NCBI GenBank assembly: GCA_035495815.1
Contig: DATJFH010000140.1
Span: forward strand, 1-39,102
From: DATJFH01 sp035495815
GTDB lineage: Bacteria; Acidobacteriota; Terriglobia; Bryobacterales; Bryobacteraceae
DNA length: 39,102 nt
Direction: 5' to 3'
This document shows positions 1-7,963 of the stretch, piece after piece; position 1 is the stretch's first letter; every line of letters begins with the position of its first letter. Below the pieces are notes generated by a model. The model was not told where the DNA came from. It was given only the letters and a program-made list of their open reading frames with translations, and did not search any database. Made by a program: the position numbers and the translations under genes.

Positions 1-572
1 TGGGGATTCTGCCGGGCACGATCGGCCTGATTCAGGCGACCGAAACGGTGAAGCTGATCCTCGGAATCGGCGAGCCGCTGGTGGGCCGGCTGATGCTTTA
101 CGACGCGCTGGGGATGCGCTTCCGCGAGCTGAAGCTGCGTAAGAATCCGGACTGCCCGATCTGCGGAGAGCACCGGACGATCACGGAGTTGATCGACTAC
201 AACCAGTTCTGCGGCATCCCCGCGCACGAGCCCGCGCCGGCGCCCGGCGTGGCGGAAGGCGAGATCGATCCGGTCGAGGTGAAGGCCAGGATCGACCGCG
301 GCGACCCGTTCGTGCTGATCGATGTGCGCGAGCCGCACGAATACCAGATCGCGAAGATTCCGACAGCGAGGCTGATTCCGTTGGGCGAGCTGCCGAAGCG
401 GGTCAACGAGCTGAATTCGGCGGACGAAATTGTGGCCCACTGCAAGAGCGGGATGCGCAGCGCCAAGGCTGTCGATTTTCTGAAGCAGGCCGGGTTCCGC
501 AAGGTCAGGAACATGAAGGGCGGCATTCTGGCCTGGAGCGACAAGGTCGATCCGAGCGTGCCGAAGTACTGA
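1..572 (+). CDS. moeB: MoeB/ThiF-type adenylyltransferase with C-terminal rhodanese domain (5' truncated)
   Basis: The reading frame is open from the left edge (codons start at base 3), so the N-terminal nucleotide-binding domain lies outside the window. What is visible is the end of the E1-like adenylyltransferase domain (LPGTIGLIQATE, then LYDALGMRFRELKL) and one Zn-binding CPIC pair at bases 153-164. It is followed by a rhodanese domain of about 100 residues with IDVREPHEY and the active-site loop HCKSGMRS, whose catalytic Cys codon is at 441. Such MoeZ/MoeBR proteins activate the C-terminal Gly-Gly of a small sulfur carrier (MoaD, ThiS or CysO type) with ATP and then transfer sulfur to it from the rhodanese persulfide. 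This serves molybdopterin, thiamine or cysteine synthesis in the cytoplasm. Which carrier is used cannot be told here. A molybdoenzyme is encoded at 24128-25495. Confidence 0.9.
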   Translation, partial: GILPGTIGLIQATETVKLILGIGEPLVGRLMLYDALGMRFRELKLRKNPDCPICGEHRTITELIDYNQFCGIPAHEPAPAPGVAEGEIDPVEVKARIDRGDPFVLIDVREPHEYQIAKIPTARLIPLGELPKRVNELNSADEIVAHCKSGMRSAKAVDFLKQAGFRKVRNMKGGILAWSDKVDPSVPKY

Positions 573-757
573 CGTTTTCCTGGCTACTTCGTGAATGAGG
601 GCCTCTCCGTGGGGAGGAACGATCCCACCCGCTCGCGCGACTGCTTGGTCTTTCTGGACGTTGATGTCGTTGAAGAGCTAATCGCCTGTTCCGCGGCGGA
701 TGGTTCTGGCCGGGCAGCAGCGCCTCGGGATTGACCGTTACTGTTAGTTAAATCCTG

Positions 758-1675
758 ATGACGCTACAATCGGCGCCCAAAGCGGAACTGCATCTCCATC
801 TGGAAGGTTCGATCCGGCCGGAGACAGTGCGGGAGCTGGCGCCCGGAACGGATCTGGAGCAGATCCGTAGCCGTTATCGCTTCCCCGACTTTGCCGGGTT
901 CATCGAGAGCTTCAAGTGGGTGACCGCGCACCTGCGCTCGCCGGACGACTATGCCTTGATCACGCGCCGCCTGCTCGAAGAACTGGCGAGCCAGAATGTG
1001 CGCTACGCGGAGATCACGCTGGCCGCCGGTGTCGCTGTCTGGCGGAAGCTCGATTTCGCGGCGGTCTACGACGCCGTCCGCGGAGCCGCCGCCGGGTCGG
1101 GCGTGACCGTCTACTGGATTCTGGATGCGATCCGCCACTTCGGCGCGGAGCACGCGCTCGAGGTCGCGCGCCTGGCCGCCGACAGGGTGGACGCCGGTTG
1201 CGTGGCTTTCGGCATCGGAGGCGACGAGGCGCGCGGGCCCGCGGGCTGGTTCCGCGAGGTCTTCGCTTTCGCCCGTAGCCGGGGCCTGCGGCTGACGGCG
1301 CACGCCGGCGAGACCTCCGGTCCGGAATCGGTGTGGCAGGCGCTCGAGATCGGCGCGGAGCGGATCGGACACGGCATCTCCAGCGCCTCCGATCCGGCGC
1401 TGCTGCGTCATCTGCGGCAGCGTGATATTCCACTCGAGATCTGCGTTACCAGCAACGTCGCGACGGGGGCTGTCGCCGGCCTCGCGGATCACCCGCTGCG
1501 GCGCATCTTCGACGCGGGAGTTCCGGTGATTCTGAATTCCGACGATCCCGCCATTTTCGACTGCACGCTGACCGGCGAATACGAGCTGGCCCGCGACCGG
1601 TTCGGATTCTCGCAGCCGGAGCTCGAAGAATTGCTCGCCAACGGCTTCCGCTACGCATTCCGATATAATCGGTAA
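758..1675 (+). CDS. add: adenosine deaminase-like metal-dependent hydrolase
   Basis: A 305-residue amidohydrolase of the adenosine/AMP deaminase family. Metal ligands and catalytic residues are in place: HLHLEGS (His12, His14), HAGE (His182, Glu185), His205 in RIGHG and the SDDP motif (Asp262-Asp263) near the end. The family hydrolyses the 6-amino group of adenosine or related purines in the cytoplasm. Some members instead deaminate adenine or aminodeoxyfutalosine in menaquinone synthesis, and sequence alone does not exclude that. It is somewhat shorter than typical adenosine deaminases (about 330-350 residues) because it stops soon after the last motif. It is separated by 185 bp from the gene before and followed after 19 bp by the aldo/keto reductase. 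The ATG at 758 puts HLHLEGS at the usual distance from the N-terminus. Confidence 0.85.
   Translation: MTLQSAPKAELHLHLEGSIRPETVRELAPGTDLEQIRSRYRFPDFAGFIESFKWVTAHLRSPDDYALITRRLLEELASQNVRYAEITLAAGVAVWRKLDFAAVYDAVRGAAAGSGVTVYWILDAIRHFGAEHALEVARLAADRVDAGCVAFGIGGDEARGPAGWFREVFAFARSRGLRLTAHAGETSGPESVWQALEIGAERIGHGISSASDPALLRHLRQRDIPLEICVTSNVATGAVAGLADHPLRRIFDAGVPVILNSDDPAIFDCTLTGEYELARDRFGFSQPELEELLANGFRYAFRYNR
1664..1669 (+). promoter_or_regulatory. possible -10 element for the aldo/keto reductase
   Basis: A perfect TATAAT lies in the last codons of the deaminase gene, 25 bp before the ATG at 1695. No convincing -35 hexamer is present 16-18 bp upstream, so this is a weak prediction. In a GC-rich genome an exact TATAAT so close to a start codon is still worth noting. 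Confidence 0.3.
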
Positions 1676-1694
1676 TTCGCCACCCGGTAATAAA

Positions 1695-2657
1695 ATGCAA
1701 ACCAGACAACTTGGCAACAGCGACTTGATGATCACTCCGATCGGAGTGGGCGCGTGGGCGATGGGCGGCGGCGGCTGGGCCTTCGCCTGGGGCGCTCAGG
1801 ACGATCAGGAGTCCATCGCGGCCATTCGCGCCGCTTTGGAAAAAGGAGTCAACTGGATCGACACGGCCGCCGTCTACGGGCTGGGACATTCCGAAGAGGT
1901 GGTCGGACGCGCGGTGAAAGGGCTCGCCAACAAGCCATACATCTTTACCAAGTGCGCGCGGATCTGGAACGAGAAGCGCGAGATCGGCAAGAGCCTCGAG
2001 GCCGCTTCCATCCGCCGCGAAGTGGAGGCCAGCCTGCGGCGCCTGGGTGTCGATACGATCGATCTCTACCAGATCCACTGGCCGGAGCCCGACGAGCAGG
2101 TCGAAGAAGGCTGGACGACGATGGCGCAGCTTAAAGCGGAAGGTAAGGTCCGTCACATCGGCGTCTCCAATTTCAACGTGCCGCAGCTGCGCCGGGCGCA
2201 GGCGATCGCGCCGGTCACGTCGCTGCAGCCGCCCTACTCGATGATCTCGCCGGAGATCGAGCAGGAGATTCTGCCGTTTTGCGGGGCCAACAACATCGGC
2301 GTGCTCGCTTATTCGCCGATGAAGAACGGGCTGCTTTCCGGAGCGATGACCCGCGAGCGCGTGGCCGCCTTTCCGGCCGACGACTTCCGCCGCCGCGTGC
2401 CGCACTTCCAGGAGCCGCTGCTGAGCCGCAACCTGGCGCTGGCGGAACTGCTGCGGGAGATCGGCCGCCGGCACGGGCGGAATCCGGGAGAAGTAGCGAT
2501 CGCGTGGGTGCTGCGGCGTCCGGAGGTAACGGCGGCGATCGTGGGAATGCGATCGGCGGAGCAGGTGGACGGCGTGATCGGCGCGGCAGAGTTCCGCCTG
2601 TCGCCCGATGAGGTGGCTGAGATCGCGGCGTTCTTCGTTCGGGCGGCCGGCCAGTAG
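1695..2657 (+). CDS. aldo/keto reductase
   Basis: A 320-residue (alpha/beta)8-barrel oxidoreductase of the aldo/keto reductase superfamily, most like the bacterial IolS/YhdN general-stress group. The catalytic tetrad is visible: Asp56 and Tyr61 in WIDTAAVYGLGHSEE, Lys86 in IFTKC and His128 in YQIHWPEP. The GVSNF segment and the C-terminal AIVGMRSAEQV segment match the NADPH-binding part of the family. It would reduce aldehydes or ketones, or oxidise sugars or inositols, using NAD(P)H in the cytoplasm; the substrate is not predictable. It starts 19 bp after the deaminase gene and may be co-transcribed with it or driven by the TATAAT just upstream. It converges on the transpeptidase gene across 46 bp. 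Confidence 0.9.
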   Translation: MQTRQLGNSDLMITPIGVGAWAMGGGGWAFAWGAQDDQESIAAIRAALEKGVNWIDTAAVYGLGHSEEVVGRAVKGLANKPYIFTKCARIWNEKREIGKSLEAASIRREVEASLRRLGVDTIDLYQIHWPEPDEQVEEGWTTMAQLKAEGKVRHIGVSNFNVPQLRRAQAIAPVTSLQPPYSMISPEIEQEILPFCGANNIGVLAYSPMKNGLLSGAMTRERVAAFPADDFRRRVPHFQEPLLSRNLALAELLREIGRRHGRNPGEVAIAWVLRRPEVTAAIVGMRSAEQVDGVIGAAEFRLSPDEVAEIAAFFVRAAGQ

Positions 2658-2703
2658 CTACGGGCTCTCCAGGGTCCACGCGCGCGGTCGCGGCGCAGCG
2701 CGA

Positions 2704-4359
2704 TCAGTAGCCGGCTGCTTTTCCTTCGCGGCGCGGATCGACTCCACCCTGCAGCCAGCCGGCTTCCGTCAGGATCATCATCATGTCATTGTTCGATCCC
2801 TTGAATTCGATCTCGTGCCCGCGGCTCCTGAGCAGCGCGATGGTATCGGGAGAGAAGCCGGGCTCGAGGAAGAGACGGTCCGGATACCACTGGTGATGGA
2901 AGCGCGGAGCGCTGACCGCATCCTGTGCGTTCATCTTGAAATCGACTACGTTGACCAGCGCCTGGAGCACTGAGTTCACGATCGTCGGTCCGCCCGGCGT
3001 ACCCACCACCATGAGCAGCTTGCCGTCCCGGACGACGATGGTCGGGGTCATCGAGGAGACCGGCCGCTTGCCGGGCTCGATCGCATTGGCTTCGCCCTGC
3101 ACCAGCCCGTAGTGATTGGTCTTGCCCGGATTGGCGGCGAAGTTGTCCATGTTGTTGTTGAGCACGAAGCCCAGGCCGGGCACGGTTACGCCGCTGCCGA
3201 ACGCGCTGTTGAGCGTGACGGTCACGGCTACCGCGTTGCCGGCCTGATCCACCACCGCAAAATGCGTAGTGTCGGAGCCCTCGCGGCTCATCAGGACGCC
3301 GGAACGAATGCGGCTGCTCGGCGTGGCGTGATCGGGGTCGATGGATTTGCGCAGCGAGGCGAGGTACTGCCTGTCCAGCAGGCGGTCGTAGGGGACGCGG
3401 AAAAAATCCGGGTCCCCGAACGAATCGGCCCGGTCGGCAAAGCAGCGGCGCATGGCTTCCGCCATGAAGTGAATCGACGCCGCCGCGCCCGCGCCGGATT
3501 TCTCGTAGCCGGAGCCTTCGAGGATGCCCAGCATCTGCAGCAAGCCTACTCCGCCGGAACTGCTGCCGGAAGCCGTGATCACCTCGAGTCCCTTGTACCG
3601 CCCGGTCAGCGGCCTGCGTTCCGATACTTTGTAGTCTTTGAGGTCGGCGAGCGTGATCAGGCCGCCGTGCCGGGTCATCTCCGCGGCCAGAAGACGCGCG
3701 GACTCGCCTTCGTAGAAGTCGGCGGCGCCGAGCCTGGCGATGCGCTGCAGCGTACGCGCCAGCTCAGGCTGGACAAGGAGATCGCCGGGCTGGTTGTACG
3801 AGCCGTTCTTCAGGAAGATCCGTTTCGACTCCGGATCTTTCGATAAGCTCTCCACGCCGCGCAGAGCCTGCGCGCGCATGTAGGACAGCGGGTGTCCCTT
3901 GGCAGCCAGTTTGATCGCGGGCTGCAGCAGCTCCGCCCACGGCCGGCTGCCGAACTTGCGATGCGCCAGCTCGAAGCCGCGAACATTTCCGGGAACCGCG
4001 GCCGCGCGCCAGCCGGTTACGACGTCAGGCGAGAGATTTCCCTTCGCGTCCAGAAACATGGCGCGGGACGATTTGCCGGGAGCCCGTTCGCGGAAGTCGA
4101 AGAAGTCCGTGCTGCCATCGGCGAGCCGCACCAGGATGTAGCCGCCGCCACCCAGGCCGGTCATCCCTGAATGCGTCACGCCGAGCGCGAAGCCCACGGC
4201 GACCGCGGCGTCCATGGCGTTGCCGCCGGCCTGCAGGACGCGCGCGCCGGTCTCGCTCGCGTTCCTCTCTCCGCTCACGACCATGGCATGGGGAGCACGG
4301 TAGGGCTGCGCCCCCCATGCCAGGCCGGCGGTCATTAAGAAGGCAAGCCCACGCAGCAT
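2704..4359 (-). CDS. ggt: gamma-glutamyltranspeptidase (secreted)
   Basis: An N-terminal nucleophile hydrolase of 551 residues, the normal length for gamma-glutamyltransferase. The chosen ATG (4357-4359) gives a signal peptide, MLRGLAFLMTAGLAWGAQ, and its first base is also the last base of the stop of the DUF3500 gene (TGATG), so translation is probably coupled. An upstream in-frame start at 4419 would lie inside that gene and was not used. The autocleavage site and catalytic Thr364 begin the small subunit (TTHFAVVD), followed by GSGVTVPGLGFVLNN and GGPTIVNSVLQ. The family hydrolyses or transfers gamma-glutamyl groups from glutathione and gamma-glutamyl peptides in the periplasm. The neighbours, a DUF3500 protein and a sugar-type ABC transporter, leave the real substrate open. 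Confidence 0.92.
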   Translation of the reverse strand: MLRGLAFLMTAGLAWGAQPYRAPHAMVVSGERNASETGARVLQAGGNAMDAAVAVGFALGVTHSGMTGLGGGGYILVRLADGSTDFFDFRERAPGKSSRAMFLDAKGNLSPDVVTGWRAAAVPGNVRGFELAHRKFGSRPWAELLQPAIKLAAKGHPLSYMRAQALRGVESLSKDPESKRIFLKNGSYNQPGDLLVQPELARTLQRIARLGAADFYEGESARLLAAEMTRHGGLITLADLKDYKVSERRPLTGRYKGLEVITASGSSSGGVGLLQMLGILEGSGYEKSGAGAAASIHFMAEAMRRCFADRADSFGDPDFFRVPYDRLLDRQYLASLRKSIDPDHATPSSRIRSGVLMSREGSDTTHFAVVDQAGNAVAVTVTLNSAFGSGVTVPGLGFVLNNNMDNFAANPGKTNHYGLVQGEANAIEPGKRPVSSMTPTIVVRDGKLLMVVGTPGGPTIVNSVLQALVNVVDFKMNAQDAVSAPRFHHQWYPDRLFLEPGFSPDTIALLRSRGHEIEFKGSNNDMMMILTEAGWLQGGVDPRREGKAAGY

Positions 4360-5333
4360 CAGGCCTTCGCCCGTATGTTGACCCAGGTGTGGACGTGCGG
4401 CGCGCCGCGGAAGTACCACACCATGTTGGGGCTCTCGAGCTGCCAGACGTCCCAGACGCCATCGTGGCCGATGTCGAGGTTCTTGTAGAACGACATGTGC
4501 AGAGAATCCACCCCGCCCGAGCCCTTGATGTAGCGCATGGCTTCGTCGATGTCCTTCTTCCGGAACGGCATGAGCAGATCCGCCAGCACCTTCTCTACCA
4601 GGCGCTTCTGGTCCTTGCTCATATCCGCGACCGGCAATCCGGCGAGCTCGCTCTTCGGCTTGAGCGCAATCGTGTCGGTGGCCTTTTCCGCCCGGGGATC
4701 GCTGCGCAGCGCCTGCTCGCGCTGTTTGCCGCTCAACGCGTTGAATACCTCATTGGCGCGCTTGGCCTGATACCAGTAAACATTGTTGGGGTGATCGGGC
4801 TTCTCCTCGAACGTGGGACCGGCCTGGTGGCCGTAGAAGATCGGCCCGCCGAAGGCCGCCCCCTGCACCGAATCCCCGTCGCACCGCGCCGTGCAGTGTC
4901 GTCCGGTGAGGACGAACTCGAATGCGCCGGCGCCGGGCTCGCCGAAAAGCGCTACCGAGTAGTCCGCAAGGCCCACCCCCTTGGTGTCCTCTTCCATGTG
5001 GGCGATTACCTTGTTGACGAAGTCCGGATTGTGCAGCCCGCGGAAGATCTCGTTGATCATGGCCTGCTGGTCCGGGGTGAAAAATGCCCCGATTTTCTGC
5101 GGCACGATGTGCCAGTTGTTGTCCACCTTGGAACGTAGCGGATGATCGAACGGGAAGACGATCTTGGGCTTCTGTTCCGGTGTGAGGCTGTTGAAAAGCG
5201 TGGTCACCAGAGTTTCCGATGAACCGGTGAAGGTACGTGGCGACGCGGCTGAGATCGCGGCGGCGGCGGTCCCCAGGGCGGCGGTTTTCAGAAAGCCGCG
5301 GCGATCCACGGAATCGCAATCAGGACATCGCAT
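4359..5333 (-). CDS. DUF3500 family protein with Tat signal
   Basis: A 324-residue protein that starts with a twin-arginine leader (Arg11-Arg12 in DRRGFLKTAALG followed by an Ala-rich stretch), so it should be exported folded. The body matches the DUF3500 family as I know it: LTPEQKPKIVFPFDHPLR, the WHIVPQ region, LTGRHCTARCDGDSV and the FGGPIFYGHQAG segment, ending with HVHTWVNIR. The function of the family is not established. Conserved His residues in the GRH, FYGH and HVH segments are consistent with a metal site, which is an inference. A strong AAGGAG ribosome site lies 7 nt before the ATG. The ABC permease gene ends 33 bp upstream, and the stop codon shares one base with the transpeptidase start. 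This suggests one operon and linked function. Confidence 0.85.
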   Translation of the reverse strand: MRCPDCDSVDRRGFLKTAALGTAAAAISAASPRTFTGSSETLVTTLFNSLTPEQKPKIVFPFDHPLRSKVDNNWHIVPQKIGAFFTPDQQAMINEIFRGLHNPDFVNKVIAHMEEDTKGVGLADYSVALFGEPGAGAFEFVLTGRHCTARCDGDSVQGAAFGGPIFYGHQAGPTFEEKPDHPNNVYWYQAKRANEVFNALSGKQREQALRSDPRAEKATDTIALKPKSELAGLPVADMSKDQKRLVEKVLADLLMPFRKKDIDEAMRYIKGSGGVDSLHMSFYKNLDIGHDGVWDVWQLESPNMVWYFRGAPHVHTWVNIRAKA

Positions 5334-5366
5334 TGTGTTTCTCCTTGGTCAGGATTATAACGCTTT

Positions 5367-6287
5367 TCACACCGCGCGACGCTTTCGCAGCTCGTCCACC
5401 GTGACCGCCAGAATGATGACCGCCCCGATGATTGCCTGCTGCAGGTACGGCGAGACGCCCAGCAGGTCGCTGCCGTTCGAGAGCAGCCCCATGATGAACG
5501 CTCCTATCAGCGTGCCGAGCACGCTGCCCTCGCCTCCGTGCAGGCTGCCTCCGCCGATAACCACCGCCGCGATGGCCTGCAATTCGTAGCCCTGGCCGGC
5601 CGTCGGCTGCCCGGTCATGAGCCGCGATGCTTCGATCATGCCGGCGAGGCCGGTCAGCATGCCTCCGATGGCGTACACGGCCGTGGTGTGAAAGGCGACC
5701 GGAATGCCCGCGTAGACGGCGGCGTCCTCGTTGCTGCCGATCGAGAAGGCGTAGCGGCCGAGGCGCGTGTGCTCGAGAGTCAAATGCGTCAGCAGAGCGC
5801 AGGCCACCAGCACCCACAGCACGAACGGGACGCCTAGAATGTTGCCCTCGCCCAGAAACGAGAAAGTGGGCGGTATCTTGTGCACCGGCAGCCCGTTCGA
5901 AATGATCAGCGTCACTCCGCGAAAGATTCCCAGCGTGCCCAGCGTCACGATGAATGGCGCGATCTTGAGACGCGTGGTCAACAGGCCGTTCATCAGGCCG
6001 CAGCCCAGACCCGTGACCACGCCGGCGGCGACGCCTAGAGGGATGGATGCGCCCTTTTCCATCGCCATCGTGCCCAGCAGCCCGCCCATCGCCAGGATCG
6101 CGCCCACCGAGAGATCGATCCCCCCGGCGATGATGATCATGGTCATCCCGAGCGCCATGATGTTGATCACGGCCGTCTGCCGGACTACGCTCGAGAGGTT
6201 CGTCTGCGTCAGGAAGTGAGGAGACGCGATCGACAGGGCGACAAACAGGATGATCAGGCTGAGGAACGGGAGAAGCCGTTGGATCAT
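5367..6287 (-). CDS. sugar-type ABC transporter permease (RbsC-like)
   Basis: A strongly hydrophobic protein of 306 residues with about 8-10 membrane segments, of the BPD_transp_2 family (ribose, autoinducer-2 and other sugar importers). The hallmark stretch MTMIIIAGGIDLSVGAILAM, and LEHTRLGRYAFSIGSNEDAA in the EAA-like loop, are present. The start at 6287 was chosen because a GGAG lies 6 nt upstream and the first membrane helix follows directly. The open frame extends 85 codons further 5', but that part is not protein-like and overlaps the ATPase gene. It pairs with the double ABC ATPase 142 bp upstream. No periplasmic binding protein gene is next to them in the window, so either it is encoded elsewhere or the system uses a shared one. 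Confidence 0.88.
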   Translation of the reverse strand: MIQRLLPFLSLIILFVALSIASPHFLTQTNLSSVVRQTAVINIMALGMTMIIIAGGIDLSVGAILAMGGLLGTMAMEKGASIPLGVAAGVVTGLGCGLMNGLLTTRLKIAPFIVTLGTLGIFRGVTLIISNGLPVHKIPPTFSFLGEGNILGVPFVLWVLVACALLTHLTLEHTRLGRYAFSIGSNEDAAVYAGIPVAFHTTAVYAIGGMLTGLAGMIEASRLMTGQPTAGQGYELQAIAAVVIGGGSLHGGEGSVLGTLIGAFIMGLLSNGSDLLGVSPYLQQAIIGAVIILAVTVDELRKRRAV

Positions 6288-6429
6288 GAGCGGCTCCGGA
6301 AAAGAAAAGGCAGGTCGAAACTCAAAGGGCAGTGAGCACGAGTAAAGCATGGCGCCGGGACACGGTTTCTTCCATCCGCGGCGCCGCCAGCCGTGGGCCG
6401 GAACACTTTTTCCTTTTGACTCGCCTGTC

Positions 6430-7917
6430 TCACTTCTCCTCCTGAGCCAAAGTTGCCCGACGCATGATCTCTTCCTGAGTGGTCCCTTTGGGCAGTTCGC
6501 CCGAAATGCGTCCCTGGCGCATGACCAGGATACGGTCGGCAACCTGCAACAGCTCCGGCATCTCGGAGCTGACCATCAGGATGGCGGCGCCGGAGCGCGC
6601 CAGCGAATCCATCAATTCGAACACCTCGGCCTTGGCGCCGACGTCGATACCGCGGGTCGGCTCGTCGAAGAGGAATACCTTGGAATTCCGGAACAGCCAC
6701 TTGGCGATGACCACCTTCTGCTGGTTCCCGCCGCTCAGCCGGCCGGCGAGTTGCCTGCCGGATGCGGCGCGGATGCGCAGCCTCGCGATGTAGTCGGCCG
6801 TGATGCGCGTTTCGCTCGCGAGGTCCAGAATGCCGGGGCGGCTGATTCCTTTCACGTTCGCCAGAGTGACATTGTGGGCGATGGGGAGGCGAAGCGCGAG
6901 TCCGGTCTTCTGACGATCCTCGGTCAGCAGGGCGATTCCGGCGGCGACCGCCTCTTTGGGCGAGCGGATCCGGGTAGGCCGGCCGGAGACGAACACCTCA
7001 CCGGAGTCGATCGGGTCCAGGCCGAAAATAGCGCGGCATAGCTCGGTCCGGCCCGCGCCGATGAGGCCGGCCATTCCCACGATCTCGCCCGCCCGCAGCG
7101 TCAGGCTGATATCTTCGAGCTGGCCGCGCCGGGTGAGCCGTTCGACCCGCAGCGCTTCCTCGCCCGGAGCGATCGGGTCCCGCTTGTAGATGGCCGAAAC
7201 TTCACGGCCCACCATGTTGCGAATGATCTCGTCGGTGGTCATCTCGCGCAGCGGACCGGAGTGGACGGTCCGGCCGTCCCGCAGGATGGTAACGCTGTCG
7301 CCGACCGCGCGCAGCTCCTCCAGACGGTGCGTAATATAGATGACGCCCATCTTGCGCTCCCGCAGCGTCCTGACGATGCGGAATACCTCCTGAGTCTCGG
7401 CCTCGGAGAGGGACGATGTCGGCTCGTCAAAGATGAGAAGACTCGACCCGTGCTGGATGGCGCGGCAGATTTCCACCAGCTGCTTGGCGGCCGGACTCAA
7501 CTTGTCGACGCGCCATTCCGCCTGGAGAGGGAAGTGGTGATCGGCGATCAGCCGGCGGGCCCGGGCGACCATCTCGCCCCGGTCGACCCAGCCCAGAGGA
7601 CGGCGCGTTTCCCGGCCGAGGAAGATGTTCTCGGCGACCGAGAGGTGAGGGGCCAGCAGCGATTCCTGGTGCACCATCGCGATCCCGATGGCGGCGGCTT
7701 CGGCAGGCGCATTGAGCCGTACTTCGCGCCCGTTCCAGAGCATCCGCCCGGCGTCGGGCTGGTGCATTCCGGCCACGATCTTCATGAGCGTGGACTTGCC
7801 CGCGCCGTTCTCGCCGAGGAGCAGATGCGCTTCGCCCGCGTCCACGGAGAGATTGCCGTCGGAAAGAGCCTGCACGCCGCCAAATCTTTTTTGGATGCCC
7901 TTCAACTCGAGAAGCAT
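6430..7917 (-). CDS. sugar-type ABC transporter ATP-binding protein, two ABC domains (RbsA-like)
   Basis: A 495-residue double ATPase of the RbsA/MglA/XylG type. The first half has a normal Walker A (GENGAGKST, residues 35-43), Walker B LLIFDEPTSSLSE (about 160-172) and a shortened signature LSPAAKQLVEI. The second half has the degenerate Walker A usual in this family (GLIGAGRTEL, about 284-293), signature LSGGNQQKVVIAKWL and FLFDEPTRGIDVG. It energises uptake through the permease encoded 142 bp downstream. The gene lies 46 bp after the TPR lipoprotein gene, so it could be read from the same transcript. No clear ribosome site is visible. The substrate cannot be assigned. Confidence 0.9.
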   Translation of the reverse strand: MLLELKGIQKRFGGVQALSDGNLSVDAGEAHLLLGENGAGKSTLMKIVAGMHQPDAGRMLWNGREVRLNAPAEAAAIGIAMVHQESLLAPHLSVAENIFLGRETRRPLGWVDRGEMVARARRLIADHHFPLQAEWRVDKLSPAAKQLVEICRAIQHGSSLLIFDEPTSSLSEAETQEVFRIVRTLRERKMGVIYITHRLEELRAVGDSVTILRDGRTVHSGPLREMTTDEIIRNMVGREVSAIYKRDPIAPGEEALRVERLTRRGQLEDISLTLRAGEIVGMAGLIGAGRTELCRAIFGLDPIDSGEVFVSGRPTRIRSPKEAVAAGIALLTEDRQKTGLALRLPIAHNVTLANVKGISRPGILDLASETRITADYIARLRIRAASGRQLAGRLSGGNQQKVVIAKWLFRNSKVFLFDEPTRGIDVGAKAEVFELMDSLARSGAAILMVSSEMPELLQVADRILVMRQGRISGELPKGTTQEEIMRRATLAQEEK

Positions 7918-7963
7918 GCGGAAGGGTCTAGTGTAGCAAGCCGAAGTCGAGGTTTTCGATCAC

